A stretch of DNA of 64,000 nt. Source: Branchiostoma floridae (Eukaryota > Chordata > Leptocardii > Amphioxiformes > Branchiostomatidae). Of this stretch, positions 23,040 to 35,700 are shown one piece after another; the stretch's first letter is position 1, and the number at the start of each line of letters is the position of its first letter. The stretch covers positions 19,910,692-19,974,691 of the forward strand of contig NC_049986.1 of NCBI RefSeq assembly GCF_000003815.2, in the 5' to 3' direction. The translations under genes were made by a program, and so were the position numbers. The notes below the pieces were generated by a model, which saw only the letters and a list, made by a program, of their open reading frames with translations, searched no databases and was not told the DNA's origin.

Positions 23040-23480
23040 CTATACGCCAAAAATAGTTACTCAAGCAACTGGATATGGTTTTGAAACGGTCAGACGTTTC
23101 GGATAGAATCCACTATCCTTCGTCAGTGACACTGAAGAGATCTGGAAGAAACAGGTCATTTATACTCTAACTATGAATGAAGACAATTTCAGATGTCCAA
23201 TAGGAAAGATTGTAAGACAATTCAGACTGAAGACAATTTGGATTCCAAAGAAAACAAAGCTAAGCCAAAGTCAAGCTGAAGACAATTTGGATTTCAAAGG
23301 ATAGCAAGGCTAAGACACAGTTAATGCAAATGAGTCAATTAGCTCCTGTTGTCTATAGTAATATTTTACATTGATGTACTTTACGTATAGGACAACAGGA
23401 AGAATAGCCAAGGCCACACCAATGTATTTCCTTGGCCCTCAGATTAAAAAAAAATGCTATACTGGAAGATTTATTTTAAT
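23040..23480. repeat. Dispersed repeat related to the 19833-20396 element
   Basis: The left end repeats 'agttactcaagcaactggat' and 'aacggtcagacgtt'. The right part, 'ctcagattaaaaa...aaatgctatactggaa' (23437-23470), recurs at 63557-63585. The interior has the repeated phrases 'gaagacaatttggatt' and 'aagacaattt'. Confidence 0.6.
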
Positions 23481-23952
23481 ACAAGTATTCATACTAATCA
23501 ATTTCTTATACAAATGTCCAAGTTAAGAAATAAATCGAACTGCTGTGGCCCAAAAGAAATGTCAAGCTAATTGACTATTGTGGATCCAAAAACAGTCAAA
23601 GTCAAATTGCACACACTTCACTTGTAAAAAAACAACAACCCTGGGCCTGATATTTCCAAAAAGGAAAATAAATTTATTCAAATCAAACATGAAAAAAATA
23701 TGCATGTAGCATATCAAGAGCCATAAGTAAACTTAGGTACCTTATGCCTGGTTTCCAATATTGTTTAATCACCTATTGAATGATACAATGGAGATATGTT
23801 TCAATATCAACATATCTGCTATACTTCATTTGAATATACCTGTATTAAAAAGTCAGTAGTCCCATTACCCATAAAATATAAAAGTATTATCCAAACACAC
23901 TTCCACAAGGCAGTTTGATAATTATATCACTACTACATTGTGTGTTTTGTGG

Positions 23953-26894
23953 CTATGTGTAAGAGTAAAATGTTTCTCCCTGCAGTACAATAGTTACACG
24001 GGTCACGTCTGAACGATTTTCGCCCTTGTGTCGTTTCATATGTTGGGTTAGGTTCGACTTGTCCGCTGCCCTATACTCACAGTCTTTGCATGCGAAAGGT
24101 TTCTCTCCAGTGTGTTTAGTCATGTGTGCTTCCAAACAGCTTTTCCTTAGTGCAGAATAGTCGCACAGGTCACATTTGTGGGGCTTCTCACCTGTGTGTA
24201 TCTTAACATGGTTTATGAGGCTTTTCTTGACATGTGTTGTGAAATCACACTCCTCACACTCGTAAGGTTTCTCACCTGTGTGTTTGAACAAGTGTTGGTC
24301 AAGATGGCCTTTCTGCGCAGCAGCGTAGTCGCACAGGCTACATTTGTAGGGCATTTCACCCGTATGCTGTCTCATATGTACATTCAGGTTGGCTGGGTAA
24401 GCCGTCCTGTACCCACACTTCTCACACAGGTAGGGTTTCTCTCCGGTGTGCTTGGCCATGTGCCGCTTCAGGGTTCTTTTCCGCAGAGCCGCAAAGTCAC
24501 ACTTGTCGCACTTGTAGGTTTTTTCGCCCGAATGTTTCTTCATGTGCGAGATGAGAGCAGACCTGTCCGCCGTCCTGTGGCCGCACTCCTCGCACATGTA
24601 GGGTTTCTCGCCACTGTGCTGGGTCGCAACGTGTCGGTCTAAACCGGGCTTTTGAGCAGAAGCGTAGTCACACTTGTCGCATTTGTAGGGCTTCTCTCCT
24701 GTGTGTATTCTCATGTGTTTGATTAAGTCCCCTTTAACGGCAGTCTTGTAGCCACACTCTTCACAAATGTTACGTTTCACTCCTCCATGTCTAAGCATAT
24801 GCAGCTCCAAAGTGGACTTCTGTACAGCAGAATAGCCACACTTGTCACATCTGTAGAGCTCCTCACCATTCCTTGTGGTGCGTGTGAACATGTTAGTGCG
24901 ACTTCTTGGTTCTGTCCGGTTGCCGCCACACTTGCGTCGTTTCACGTGTTGTGTTAGGTGAGACCTGTCAGCCGTCCTGAAATCACAGTCTATACACGTG
25001 TAGGGTTTCTCGACGGTGTGTCTGGTAAGGATGTGACGGGTTAAACCAGACTTTTGAGCAGAAGCATAGTCGCACTGTTCACATTTGTAGGGCTTCTCTC
25101 CTGTGTGTATCCTCATGTGTTTTTCTAGGTCCTTCCAATAGGCTGCACAGTAACCACACTCTTCACATACGTTAAATTTCCATCCCTCATCCAGGTCAAA
25201 AGTGGACTTCTGTGCAGCAGAATCGCCACTCTCATCACTTCTGTAGGGCTCATCACTTTTATGCTTTTTTTGGGGTGAGGGCACGGGAACGTCAGTGCTT
25301 CTTCTTTCTGGTTCTGTCAGGTAACCACGTTTTTCAGCCGTGATGCGTTTTTCACCTGAGTGTCTTCGCATGTGCAGGGTGAAGTTCCTCTTCTTTGCTG
25401 AGGAATAACTGCAATGGGTGCAGTTGTACTTTGTTTTGTCTGAACGTTTTCTCTTGTGCTGCGATGAGTTTTTACTAGTCCTGTCTGCAAAGTCTCCAGA
25501 GTCTGCACCTTCATTTGTCTCTGCTGTAGGAGCCTGAGCATGTGGTTGTGTTGATTCCTCGTCAGTCTGGACAGAATTTACAACGCACGCTTCTTTATCC
25601 TGACGTCCTCTTGTGTCTGTTGTCTGGTCCTCTCTGATGTCTGTCCCGTTATCATCCTGGGTAGAGGCTACACCGTGAGTTTGCTCACATGGACTCTTCC
25701 TTTCCTTGTCCTGCTGCCTTCCCGTGTCTGTTGTCTGGTCCTCTCTGCAGTCTGTTTCGTTATCAGACTGGGTAGAGCCTACACTGCAGGTTTCCTCACA
25801 TGGCCGACTCTCCCTTTCTTTGTCCTGCTGCTTTCCTGTGTCTGTTGTCTGGTCTTCTCTACTGTCTGTCCTGTTATCAGATTTGTAGGGTTCCTCGCCA
25901 GTTTGTCTGGCCATGTTCTGGTCTAGAGCTTTTTTCTGCAAAGCTGCAAAGTCACGTTTGTCACGTTTCTGCAGTTTTTCACTTGCCCGTTTCTTCTTAT
26001 GTGAGGCCAGGGCAGACTTGTCAGCTGTGTGTTTGGTCATGATATGTCGTTTTAAACAGGACTTTTGAGCAGCAGCATAGTCACACTGGTCACATTTGTA
26101 GGGCTTCTCTCCTGTATGTATTCTCATGTGCTTGGCTAGGTCCTTCATATAGGCTGCCCTATACCCACACACCTCGCACACATGAAGTTTGCCTTCCGTA
26201 TGTTTAAACATATGCAGGTCTGAAGTGGTCTTACGTACAGCAGAATCGCCACTTGGGTCACTTCTATGCTTTGTGGTGTGTGTTAACATGTTATTGTCAC
26301 TTCTTGGTTCTGTCCGGTAGCCATGCTTGTGTCGTTTCACACATTGAGCTAGGTTAGGCTTGTCAGCTGTCCTGTGGGGTTTCTTACCAGTGTGCTTGGT
26401 TATGATGTGTCTGTTTAAACCAGACTTTTGAGCAGAAGAATAATCACACTGGTCACATTTGTAGGGCTTCTCTCCTGTATGTATTCTCATGTGTTTGTCT
26501 AGGTCCTTCTTATAGGCTGCCTTGTAGCCACACTCCTTGCAGATGTTAGGTGAACTCTTCATTTTCTTGTTCTTCTGCCTCCCTGCATCTGTTGTCTTGT
26601 CCTCTCTGCTGTCTGTACCGTTATTATCCTGGGTAGAGCCTACACTGCGGCTTTCCTCACATAGATTCTCCCACTCCTTGTCCTGCTGCCTTCCTGTGTC
26701 TGTTGTCTGGTCCTCTCTGCTGTCTGTCCTGTTATCAGACTGGGTGGAGCCTACACTGCAGGTTTCCTCACATGGACTCTCCTTTTTCTTGCCCTGCTGC
26801 ATTCCTGTGTCTGTTGTCTGGTTCTCTCTGCTGTTATTCATGTCTTCAAGACTTGATTCTCCAATGGGATGTCTTGTTTTGTCCATTTGTACAC
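23953..26894 (-). CDS. C2H2 zinc-finger protein A, single long coding exon
   Basis: The exon starts after a polypyrimidine acceptor (cttctgtctcctctcctcaacag). The first ATG is at 26886, giving 977 residues to TAG at 23953. The frame continues upstream through the intron, so a longer N-terminus is not needed. About 18 canonical C2H2 fingers are joined by TGEKPY-type linkers, mostly in the C-terminal half. A two-finger unit (CGYxAAYxKDLxKHMRIH then CDYxxAQKSGLxRHIxTKH) recurs several times. Several further fingers have lost metal ligands, for example DFAALQKKALDQNMARQ. One finger ends in RRKC instead of a histidine. The N-terminal and central spacers repeat REDQTTDTGRQQDKE followed by CEETCSVGSTQ. 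It is probably a nuclear DNA-binding regulator. No KRAB, BTB or SCAN domain is visible. A spliced 5' leader probably lies at 27817-27990. Confidence 0.92.
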
Positions 26895-27816
26895 CTGTTG
26901 AGGAGAGGAGACAGAAGAAATAACATTTAAGATTTAAAGTCAATTTTCCAATTTTGAAGTTTTGCGTGTCTCTCTCTTGCCCGTTCTTGTTCTGTTCAAT
27001 CTTGTCTATGTCCCACTTTATACACAAGAAAAATAGAAAATTAGGTAGCACGTGAGTTCACCTTAGATATTTGCATGTGTATGTAACTTCAATTATGTTT
27101 CCCGCCAATAACTGTGCCCCACAGTAGTACACAAACAATGGACATGTTTGCACTCTCAGCTTTTCTCATAATGCTATAGCTATGCTTGTGCAGTTTTCAC
27201 CATCATCTTCATGACAAATCTACCGATTTAATTTTCACTGCGTAGCATACTATTTCCAAGAACTTACTCATCTCAAAGTTGGGACTTCAAAATTGGGTCT
27301 TTTTCGGCCAATTCTTCAATTTCTTGTACCGAACTTCCCCAGACATAAATTATGATAAAATAACCCCTTGCTCTTGAACTTTTTGCCTGAATAACATTCA
27401 GTTCATGCAAGGAGGTTAAAGATTTTTTTTAACCTCCTTGGTCAGAAGTTTTGGTTAAGACCGCATAAAGCCGGTCACAAATATGCAAATCAGGCGTTTT
27501 GCACATTGTCTTTTGAAAATTTGAGTCGGAGCAAATTTATCACCTGAGTTTTCATGTGGATTGGAACTAGGGTGGGTTTGGTAGTTTTGGTTCGAAGTTC
27601 GGAACAAGTCAAGAGTTTGGAACCTGGTTTCGTACGTCTTCCACCTACTCCCCATTTTGAATAGCCCAAAAAATTATATGAGGTACAATTTCTGCCCCAT
27701 CCTCCATAGTAGAGTAGAGTAGAGATCTTCGCGGTTTAGTAAGCTTCAACAAGAATCGCACCAAAATATAAATCTATTTTTTAAGTTTTCACTCTATGAT
27801 AAACTTACACTCTCAC

Positions 27817-27990
27817 CTGTCTGTTTATGAGACTTTGTGACTGACATGTGTCGGATAATGAACCAAACACACGCAGGGAATAAAGAGTCCACACAGCAAA
27901 CTAAAGCCAGCCTTCAAAATGGCGGACAAACGCATTGAAAGGTCAGAGGTCGCCAATTTGCAGAAACCTGATTATCCGGTTTTGTTCGAC
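27817..27990 (-). promoter_or_regulatory. Probable 5' non-coding exon and promoter of zinc-finger gene A
   Basis: On the minus strand AACAGACAG|gtgagagtg is a good donor, with GT at 27816-27815. Its partner is the acceptor at 26895. Plus-strand AAAATGGCGGAC near 27917 resembles a YY1-type core-promoter element. Confidence 0.45.
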
Positions 27991-29389
27991 GATACCAGGG
28001 GGTCAGGTAACGTCCACCAGGCCTTTCTAGTATGGATCTGAGAATTTGGCAAAAAATATTAGGCAATTTGGCCAGGGTGTCAGTCCACGCTAAGGTTGAT
28101 TTCTAAGGTACTTTCTAAGGTTGCTTTCTTAATTCATCATCATTCTTAATCATATATACAAACAAGTCTTCTCTGCATCATTCTCAGTTTAAAGTTGGGT
28201 TATTGATTTAGGAAATGGCCATATTGATTTGATTATATGGATGCCATTGAAAATGAAATTACTCCCCCCCCCCCAAAAAAAAAGTTGCATTCATTGTGAA
28301 ATCTAAGTGCATAGGAAGGCTGAATAAATGACTAAACACATGTTTGTATACTAAGTCATAGAGTATTAAACTTCATTCATATTTTCCTTTAAACTGGCCT
28401 GGAAGCGACGTTGGTATTCTATGAATGCAGTATCCATTTTCTGATATTTATTTGCAATATACAAATGTATCTGCTTATTTTACAGCTGGTTTGTACGATT
28501 TATTGTATGCCTGAAAAATGTTCTTTGTCGGAAATGCCTGAAAATTGATGTGCCCACAGATGTCATCCATATAATAAAGTCAACATGGCCTTAAAAGATG
28601 ATGAAATTCTTTTTGATTTATTCTGACAATGGCATCAACGTTAGCAAAACACAAGACACAGTCAGATGATGATAAATTTGTATATTTGTGCAATCAAGTG
28701 ATAACAGATGTACAAAAGCACATAGGTTGTCACATTATTCAAGCCTCTGAATAAATGTACTACTAAACTAGACTGATACAATTATAGTTGTAGCAGAATG
28801 TCCTAATTCTAATGACATTGGAAATGATTACTTATAATTATATAAGGTGTGGGTTACACCCAGCCATGAGTCATGGGGAAAATATTACGTACAAAGAAAA
28901 TAGACTCTCACATTAGCCAGAGGATGTTTTTATACACTTTTCAAAAATCTCCTGCAATTCATTTTTCCACATGTAAATAGGGTAACAAGGGCTCTGTGCC
29001 CCTATGCCCTAACCATGCACCCCTACTCAGGGGAGCAGATTCTCTGACAGCCATAAAATTTAGATTGACCAGAAATGCTACTAGGTCAAACAGTTTTTAA
29101 CTGTGATTTGCCTGACAGTACACCCCCCCTTCAAGAATATCTCATTTTGACTTACCAGGGAAGGGTAGAACTGTTTGTTAATCTGAGCTGCTTCATAATG
29201 CCCCCATTCAATCTTTTTAAATACAAACAGTTCTGTCCTGGAATTTTTGTCTTACCAAAAAAGCCTATATCACAGAATCATGAGTGCAAGATTCATCCAA
29301 CTTTTTTTATCACATCAAAGCTCCATGATCACATTCCTTGTACTACTAGTACAGGGTCCTGGGTTCATATCAGAGTACAGGAATTTCTG
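27991..29389. other. Intergenic region with repeats
   Basis: It contains a (C)n(A)n tract near 28264 and AT-rich sequence that probably includes the 3' UTR of zinc-finger gene B. A dispersed repeat lies at 28974-29085. No exon was recognised. Confidence 0.4.
28974..29085 (+). repeat. Dispersed repeat family X, copy 1
   Basis: The phrases 'ggggagcaga', 'ctctgaca', 'cataaaatt' and 'gatgctact/aatgctacta' recur in the same order at 46030-46165, and inverted at 60360-60450. Confidence 0.6.
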
Positions 29390-31841
29390 TCACTCTACCT
29401 TTGGTACATTACTTTCCTGTGTACCATAGAAGTCGTATAAGTCATTACGATCTTGAACCTCTTCCTTTACATGTACCTCTTCCTCTTCCTCCTCCTCATC
29501 TTCAAAATCAACATCTTCATCATCTAGATCACTCCAACTTTCCATCTCCTCCGGATCCTCCTCCTTGCTATCATCATCATCGTCATCATCATCATCATCA
29601 TAGTCATAGTCATCAACCTTCGTCTGGTATAACTTCCCTGTGTAATTTGAGCTCTGGTAACTTGGGTTCCACCTGTAATACGGGTTCTTCTGATGCTTGG
29701 CCATGTGGCGCTTCAGGTACTGTCTACTGACCGTCCTCATCTCACATTTATCACACTCAAAGTACTTGGCTGGATTGTGCGTGGCGATGTGGAGGTCGAT
29801 GGTGTGTTTCCGCGCGGCTGAAAAGTCGCAGAAGTCGCACTGGTAGGGTTTCTCCCCTGTGTGTCTTCTCACGTGTAGGGCCAAGCCTTGTTTATTAGCT
29901 GTCCTGAAACTACACAACTGGCACGCGTAGGGTTTCTCCCCCGTGTGCTTAGCCATGTGTAGGTCTAAACATCTCTTATTGGAAGCAGAGTAGTCGCACT
30001 GGTCACATTTATGCGGTTTCTCACCTGTGTGGGTCCTCAAGTGACGAGTCAAGGAAGTTCCATGCGCAAAGGCGATCCCGCATGTATCGCACAGGTAGGG
30101 TTTCTCACCTGTATGCTTTCTCCTATGAATGACAAGTTTACGTGCCTCTGATGCTTCGAAGCCACAGTCTTCACACAGGTAAGATTTTTCGACCGCATTC
30201 AGTGCGGCAGGTGGGAGAGCGTAGGTGTGGTCCCAGACGTCGGGTGCTTTCCCCGTGTGCTCGCTAAGATGCAGGGATAGAACGATTCTGTCTGGGGTCA
30301 TGAAGTCACACACCCCGCACATGTAATAGTCTTTCTTAGCTGTGTGTTCAGCATTCTGCTCTTCCGTGCTGTCTTTTGACAATACAGAAACGTCATTCTG
30401 ATCACCCGAATCGTCTTTCTCAGTGGTGTGTGTTGCCTTGTGCTGTTCCATACTGTCTTTAGACGATGTCGAAAAGTCGCACTGATCACATTTGTAGGGA
30501 TTTTCTCCGGTGTGTGTTGCCCTGTGAACCAGTAATAGCGAACTGTCTGCCGTTCTGAAGCCGCACCAACACACGTAGGGCTCAGTGTGCTTCAGCATGT
30601 GTTTGTCCAGGAAGTGTTTCTTTGAGGAGGCATAGCCGCACTGGTCACACTTGTAGGGGTACTTGTCTCCTGTGTGTGTCATCATGTGTGTGGATAGTTC
30701 AGACTTATAGTCACACTTGAAATCGCACTGTCCACACGCGTAGATGTAAGGTTTGAAGTCTTTATTAGTTTCACCAGTCCTTTGTAGTGAAACTTTGTTG
30801 TCGCTGGAGTGAGTAGTCATGTGCCTGTCCAGATAGTATTTCTTTGCAGAGGCATAGCTACACTGGTCACACTTGTAGGGATGTTTGTCACCTGTATGTA
30901 CGATCATATGTTTGGATAGCTCAGACTTATAATCACACTTGAAGTCGCACTGTCCACACGCATAGATGTAAGGTTTGAAGTCTTTATTAGTCTCACCTGT
31001 CGTTTGTAGTGGAACTTTGTTGTCACTGGAGTGAGTAGTCATATGCCTGTCTAAGTTGCTTTTACAGGCAAAACAAGTGTGGCATTGGTCACATTTGTAG
31101 GGTTTGTCAGGCCTGGCTGTGTGTATTTTCATATGTGGGGACAGTTGAGATTGATACTCGCATCTGAAGTCACAAAGTCCACATGAGTTGCTTTCTTTTC
31201 TCAGATGCTCACTTATTTGTGGTTTTGGCGCTGTGGGTCTGTCAAAATCCTGTTTCTGAGAAGCAGAGCTTGATTCTTCAGTTCCATGGTTTGCCATGTG
31301 TGGCTCCAAGTCGTATTTTCCGCTTGCAACATCGTTGCACTTGTCTAACTTGTAGGGCTTCTTCCCGGTACACACTTTCATGTGCTGTTCAATAAGGGTG
31401 GCCGTGTATGGTGACGTAAACCAGCACTGACTACACTTGAATTTTTTATGCACCGAATCACTGGGGGGCTTTGTGTCTGTGTGTTCTGCCACATTCCAGT
31501 CCATGTCATCTGTAAGAACCTGTACATGTGATGAGGTACTTTGGTCACCATATGGACTCTCGGGGATGTCAGAATTGTAAGGGTTTTCACCCGTATGCTT
31601 TTTCATGTGTACTGTAAGGTTTGCCATACGACTTGTTCTATATCCGCACTCTTCACAAATGTGGAAAGTCTTTGCAGAGACTTCACTGCAGGTTTCCTCA
31701 CATGGTCTCTCTGTTTCCTTGTCCTGCCGCCTTCCTGTGTCTGTTGTCTGGTCCTTTCTGCTGATATTCCTGTTCCCAGGATGTTCATCAATACGTGTGA
31801 GCAGTACAATAGGAAGAATACTGCTTGGCTTCTCCATCATT
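29390..31841 (-). CDS. C2H2 zinc-finger protein B with acidic C-terminus
   Basis: The ATG at 31840 directly follows an acceptor (aattcttag). The frame runs 816 residues to TGA at 29390. About 15 canonical C2H2 fingers and several degenerate ones are present, including one with the metal knuckle shortened to CWC. The N-terminus shares the REDQTTDTG-like module (RKDQTTDTGRRQDKE...CEETCS) with zinc-finger gene A, so the two are tandem paralogues. Residues of the form SDNKV-LQ-TGETNKDFKPYI followed by two fingers occur twice in succession (about 30630-31050), a recent internal duplication. The C-terminus has ten aspartates in a row and long Glu runs, which could contact basic proteins or act as an activation region. 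Nuclear location is inferred. No KRAB or BTB domain is seen. Confidence 0.92.
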
Positions 31842-32364
31842 CTAAGAATTGAGGAGAAAAAAGAGGAAAAATTGGAAGATCAGCTATATATACGTGTACT
31901 TTCTGTATCTACCTGTGATATTAAAGAGCTGATAAATTTGTTATAGAGTTTCCTCCATTGCTCCTACAACAACAACAATTGTTTATCATATCTGACCCTC
32001 CCAATTCCAATCTTCTAACATATTTGGGTCCCATGCATGCTTTCTTTCCCAATCAGAGGATTTTAATGGCAATCTCACAAAAGCAGAACTGTCATAATTT
32101 CATGGGACGTTGTACAAATTACTACAATCAAATGATTTGTAGGATCAATTTCAATCAAACTCAAAGCTCAGCCTAGCTATATGAACCTATCTCGCTATAT
32201 AATTTCGAATCCCTTGGGCAGCATTCTTTGGCTATATAAAAAAATCCCGTTATCACCTATCCGTTCCTTTTCTAGTGCACAAAAAAGGAACTTTGCGCCC
32301 CTCCCCCTAATTTTTGATGTGCCAGCACGGAAAAGTGAATGATGAAATTATCTCAAGGACTTAC

Positions 32365-32798
32365 CTAGCCACTTGTTAGATTTCCGAAAGCACAGAAATA
32401 TCTTTAAAATGTTGGTTTTGGTCGAGAAAAAAAGAATTCCTTCTGACAAAAATGGTGGCTGCAAGATCACAAAGAATTCTAAGGTCAAAGGTCAAAGTTT
32501 GCAATTTTCGAAACGGTACTAGGTGGCGCTTTTGAGATATCAGTATGTTTATAAAGAGTGCTGTCAAAACAATCCTTCCAACCAATGCATTACGCTTAGT
32601 GTTAAAACTTTATTCAGATATGAAATAAACATTATATGTTTACATATTTAATGTGCCATGAAGCCAAATTATTTGCAATATTTCTAGCTGTAAAATTATC
32701 CCTACCGGTAACACTTGGACCGTTCCAAGATGGCGGGCTAATAATACGAGATTGTTGCATTTTGATCGCTGTCGAAAAGTTTATTTTGTGCGGGCGAA
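32365..32798. promoter_or_regulatory. Divergent promoter between zinc-finger gene B and C6orf136
   Basis: The 5' exon of zinc-finger gene B probably ends at 32365 (minus-strand GGCTAG|gtaagt). The C6orf136 ATG is at 32799. In the roughly 430 bp between, CCAAGATGGCGGGC at 32725-32738 is a strong YY1-type element about 65 bp before the ATG. AAAATGGTGGC near 32448 is a weaker match in the zinc-finger leader. Confidence 0.5.
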
Positions 32799-35700
32799 AT
32801 GGCCTTCCAGCTACGGTTCCTGAAGCCGACCTGCAGCAGCATCGTGCCGAGAACGAGCTCGTGCCGGGTCGGGCGGCATTTCGGCTCGCACGAGGCCCGG
32901 ATCTCCGAGAAACCGTCCTGTGGCGAGCTTTCTAGAACCGCAGAGGTGAGAGTAAAAAGTGTGACCTGCGTTTGAAACATCCCAAATGCGCGGAGGGACG
33001 TTCTTTCTGCGGGGCTGTCGACTTTGTCGACATTTCGACATCTACTGTGTTCAATTATGACGAAAATATCACAATGATTAGTCCTGTTTTCCTCAAGAAA
33101 AGCAGAGAAAGTGTTGTCTGTGTTTTGGCGGGTTCTAAATCTAAGTAAGGGAGGGGGCGGGTTCCGTAACAGGTGACTTGCCATGAAGGTCAGTAACTCA
33201 GACATGTAAAGCGGCTGATATAACGGGCCTGTAGGGCTGATGTAATGTTTTATACAGAGCTATGTCGGTTTTTATAGTTGGGAAGTAGAATTTTGGCGCT
33301 GTCATGCTGGTAGATTTCAAGAATGAAGTAAACAAACATCTCAGATTCTGAGTTCCAAAATGAACACGTATGTTGACCTTAAGAGGTGAGCCTTAAGCCT
33401 TAAGGTCATGGAAGTTACAGGATTAATGTGGCTTAACGGTCTTGAATAAGAGCTATGTACATGTACTATGTGTTCAGATATTCTATCCTGGGATTAGGAG
33501 ACTGAGTGACAGCAAGGACTAGAAAAAGTAATGTTGTGTTTCTGATTATGGCCTCCAATATATTAGCATTAGTAGGTTGGGATTCTCTTGGGGGGGGGGG
33601 GATTTCTTTCTTTAAGGGGGTGGGGAAATACCCCCAGTACGATGAACATGCAAACAAACAAACCTGTTAATACTATACATACTGCCTGTCTTTTTGGTCA
33701 CAACCAGTGTAAGATTAGCTCTTCTGCTCATAAAGTTAAGTTGAGCTAACTGTTAGTGTTTTATCTCTTGTATTTTCCTGCCAGGTTGGTAAGCAGATAT
33801 GTAGCAGCAGTGTCAGTGTGACGGGACACCCACAATGCACCAGTGGCAGGCTGACATGCGCCCTTCCTCCCTGTGGGCTTCAACAAGTCACCTGTACCAG
33901 ACTCGGAACGCTCGTACGCGAAGATCAGAAACTGGACTTCCGTTGTGCAGGAAACGATGGCAGACACTCGCACAGATGGAGTTCTGTGGCGAAAGAACAC
34001 AGTCCCATGTCACTGATGGTTTTACCGGACGGAACCCTTCTGCAACCCTTCATCTTTGTCAGTCCTGGGAAACCTGCCAAAGGAGAGCAAAATATCTTGA
34101 AGGAAACTGTTGAGGAACCTTTTCTTTCATCTGCAAATGGAAAACACAAGTCAAATAAAGAGGCAGGCTCAGAAAAGGGGTATTTTGACTCTGATATTGT
34201 TAATGAGACAATTTCAAGTCTGTTAGCTCAATTTGAGGACATTTTTAAGGACAATGTCATCGCTAGGGAAGTACAGAAGGTGACGATGTTGCCGTCACAA
34301 CAGCTGCTACCATGGCAACAGGACAAAGCCGTGAAATCTGGAGATGTTATAGGGGATATGGACGTCATGATGTCTGTGGAAGTTAAAAAACAGGAGAAGA
34401 GACATGAACTTCAGATGACCTCCGACAACAAGGTCACGGGACCGTCAGACAACAGAGTAACGGAGGAACAGTTGGCAGAGGTGCGCGCCAAGCTGGCTGA
34501 ACAGGTGAGCTTGAGTTGTTTTTAGTTGTTCGTTCACTAGGATAGCTTTCTGACATCCACACTTTTCAGTTTTTTGAGGTATGCACCCATGAAGTTAACA
34601 TTTTTTTTACCAATTACCAATTTGCCAATTACCAATTTGATTTTAAAAATGACTTTTGAAAGTCAAATTTTGTATACTAGTACCTTATTATTATATCTTA
34701 TGGTAGCCTTATTTCAAGTTCTTGCCAGGTTTTTCAGGTACACTTTTAAACTCCTTCAATAGATATTGTATATAAGTCACCATAATACCTGTAAACCTTA
34801 GGCTGAAGTGCCCAGTGTTCTGTGGGTACATTGAAACCATATGTTCTCCCCCTCCCCAGATGCCACAGTTCTTCCGTGGTAACCATGACTACAGAATGTA
34901 CCATCCTGACGTGGTCTTCATCAACGACTTCCTCAGTATGACCACAAAGTAAGTTTGGTTCCTTTTTGTGTTCAATTTTGTAAGTATTTGTGTGTCCTTT
35001 CTGTAGCAGTTCACTCCAACACATCAAAGATATATGTACTTGAAGTTGAAGTGCTTTTGGTAATTGGTAGGTAAGAAGAAGAAAACAGAAATTTTTGTGC
35101 TGGTTTGAGTTCACTGAGCCTGTGAAGCAGTCATCATGAAAATTGTGAACATATAAAACATATACTATAGAACATACAAGCATTTCTGCATTTACTGTAT
35201 TTAATTTGGCTGCATGTCATTTAAACAAATAGCATAAACTTAATGCTATCTATTGCACTTCCCTTTGATGTGGCATTTGATGATTTTGACAGAGGCCGTA
35301 CAACGTACCAGGCGGTCCTGATGTTACTGAGGCTGGCTGCGTGGATCTACTACGCAGATGTACGACTGGAGGTGCTGAAGCTTACCCACGAGGTGCAGGA
35401 TGGTACGGTCCAGGCTCGCTGGCGTGTTCATGGCCTCCCACTGCACCTGCTGATGCTCAGGTTCTGGAGAAAGGACAAGTCTGGACTCTACAGGTGAGGG
35501 GAGGAATCTTAAGGTGGGAGGGAGTGTCTTAAGGTGGGAGAACTTTAGAGTCTCTTTGTGCAAACCTTCAGCTGTTGGGCTCCAAAATTTATATTGGTTG
35601 TGAAATTAAACCGGGGGAAGATTAAACAAAGTTAACATGATTATGTGGAAGACAAAAATGGGATAGGACAAGACTGGACTACATACAAGTGATAGGTAAA

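Noticed and set aside
24178-24642. 154-residue plus-strand frame
   Set aside because: Antisense of the zinc-finger repeats; its cysteine/valine-rich pattern is the complement of TGEKPY linkers.
32738-33205. 155-residue minus-strand frame at the C6orf136 start
   Set aside because: Overlaps exon 1 and the promoter in antisense without domain or splice support.
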